Source: Megamonas sp. UBA1792
GTDB lineage: Bacteria; Bacillota_C; Negativicutes; Selenomonadales; Selenomonadaceae
Reading direction: 5' to 3'
Length of the DNA stretch: 5,836 nucleotides
Assembly (NCBI GenBank): GCA_002315155.1
Contig: DCFY01000143.1
Location: forward strand, 1 to 5,836
Part shown: piece after piece, positions 5,822 to 5,836 of the stretch
How positions within the stretch are numbered: the first letter of the stretch is position 1
Layout: every line of letters starts with the position of its first letter
Position numbers and translations under genes: made by a program
The notes under the pieces: generated by a model
The model's database searches: none
What the model saw: only the letters and a program-made list of their open reading frames with translations
Told to the model about the DNA's origin: nothing

Positions 5822-5836
5822 AGCTTTATTCCCTGT

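Noticed and set aside
1..5836. CRISPR arrays, tRNA/rRNA genes, insertion sequences or riboswitches
   Set aside because: I saw no regularly spaced repeats, transposase-like proteins, terminal inverted repeats or recognisable RNA folds. The longest gene-free gap is under 200 nt.

Overview
This window is a stretch of bacterial chromosome with seven genes, all on the minus strand. In transcription order (right to left) they are ddl, ftsQ, a DUF881 gene, a DUF1290 small basic protein gene, ftsZ, an ABC-type solute-binding protein gene, and the 5' part of rimO, which runs off the left edge. It is the distal end of a division and cell wall (dcw) cluster. The DUF881/DUF1290 pair between ftsQ and ftsZ, the strong GGAGG ribosome binding sites, the GTG starts and the AT-rich spacers point to Bacillota. 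A Negativicutes or Clostridia member is my best guess, but the window cannot settle the class.

Right part (about 5808-3999): Ddl makes the D-Ala-D-Ala dipeptide for peptidoglycan precursors. A convincing intrinsic terminator follows it, so ftsQ probably starts a new transcript from an AT-rich promoter region at about 4764-4801. ftsQ, DUF881 and DUF1290 (4736-2959) are tightly packed, with a 15 nt gap and then a 4 nt GTGA overlap, and look like one operon of small membrane proteins acting at the division site.

Middle (2958-1638): a 188 nt AT-rich leader carries candidate promoters and an 11 bp direct repeat spaced 42 bp apart. It precedes ftsZ, the tubulin-like GTPase of the Z ring. ftsZ begins at a GTG and ends in a strong terminator. 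No ftsA lies between ftsQ and ftsZ, its common place in Bacillota.

Left part (1637-1): a solute-binding protein gene stands as a separate transcription unit, with its own promoter (-10 TATAAT, 17 nt spacer) and hairpins on both sides. No permease or ATPase gene is next to it. Its signal sequence has a lipobox-like LAG followed by Tyr instead of Cys. rimO (ribosomal protein S12 methylthiotransferase) follows, cut by the window edge after about 147 codons.

I see no mobile element, CRISPR array, tRNA or rRNA, and no clear sign of an undescribed system. The more unusual points are the missing ftsA together with a divergent FtsZ tail, the split of the cluster into separate units, the orphan binding protein with its altered lipobox, and the spaced repeat upstream of ftsZ.
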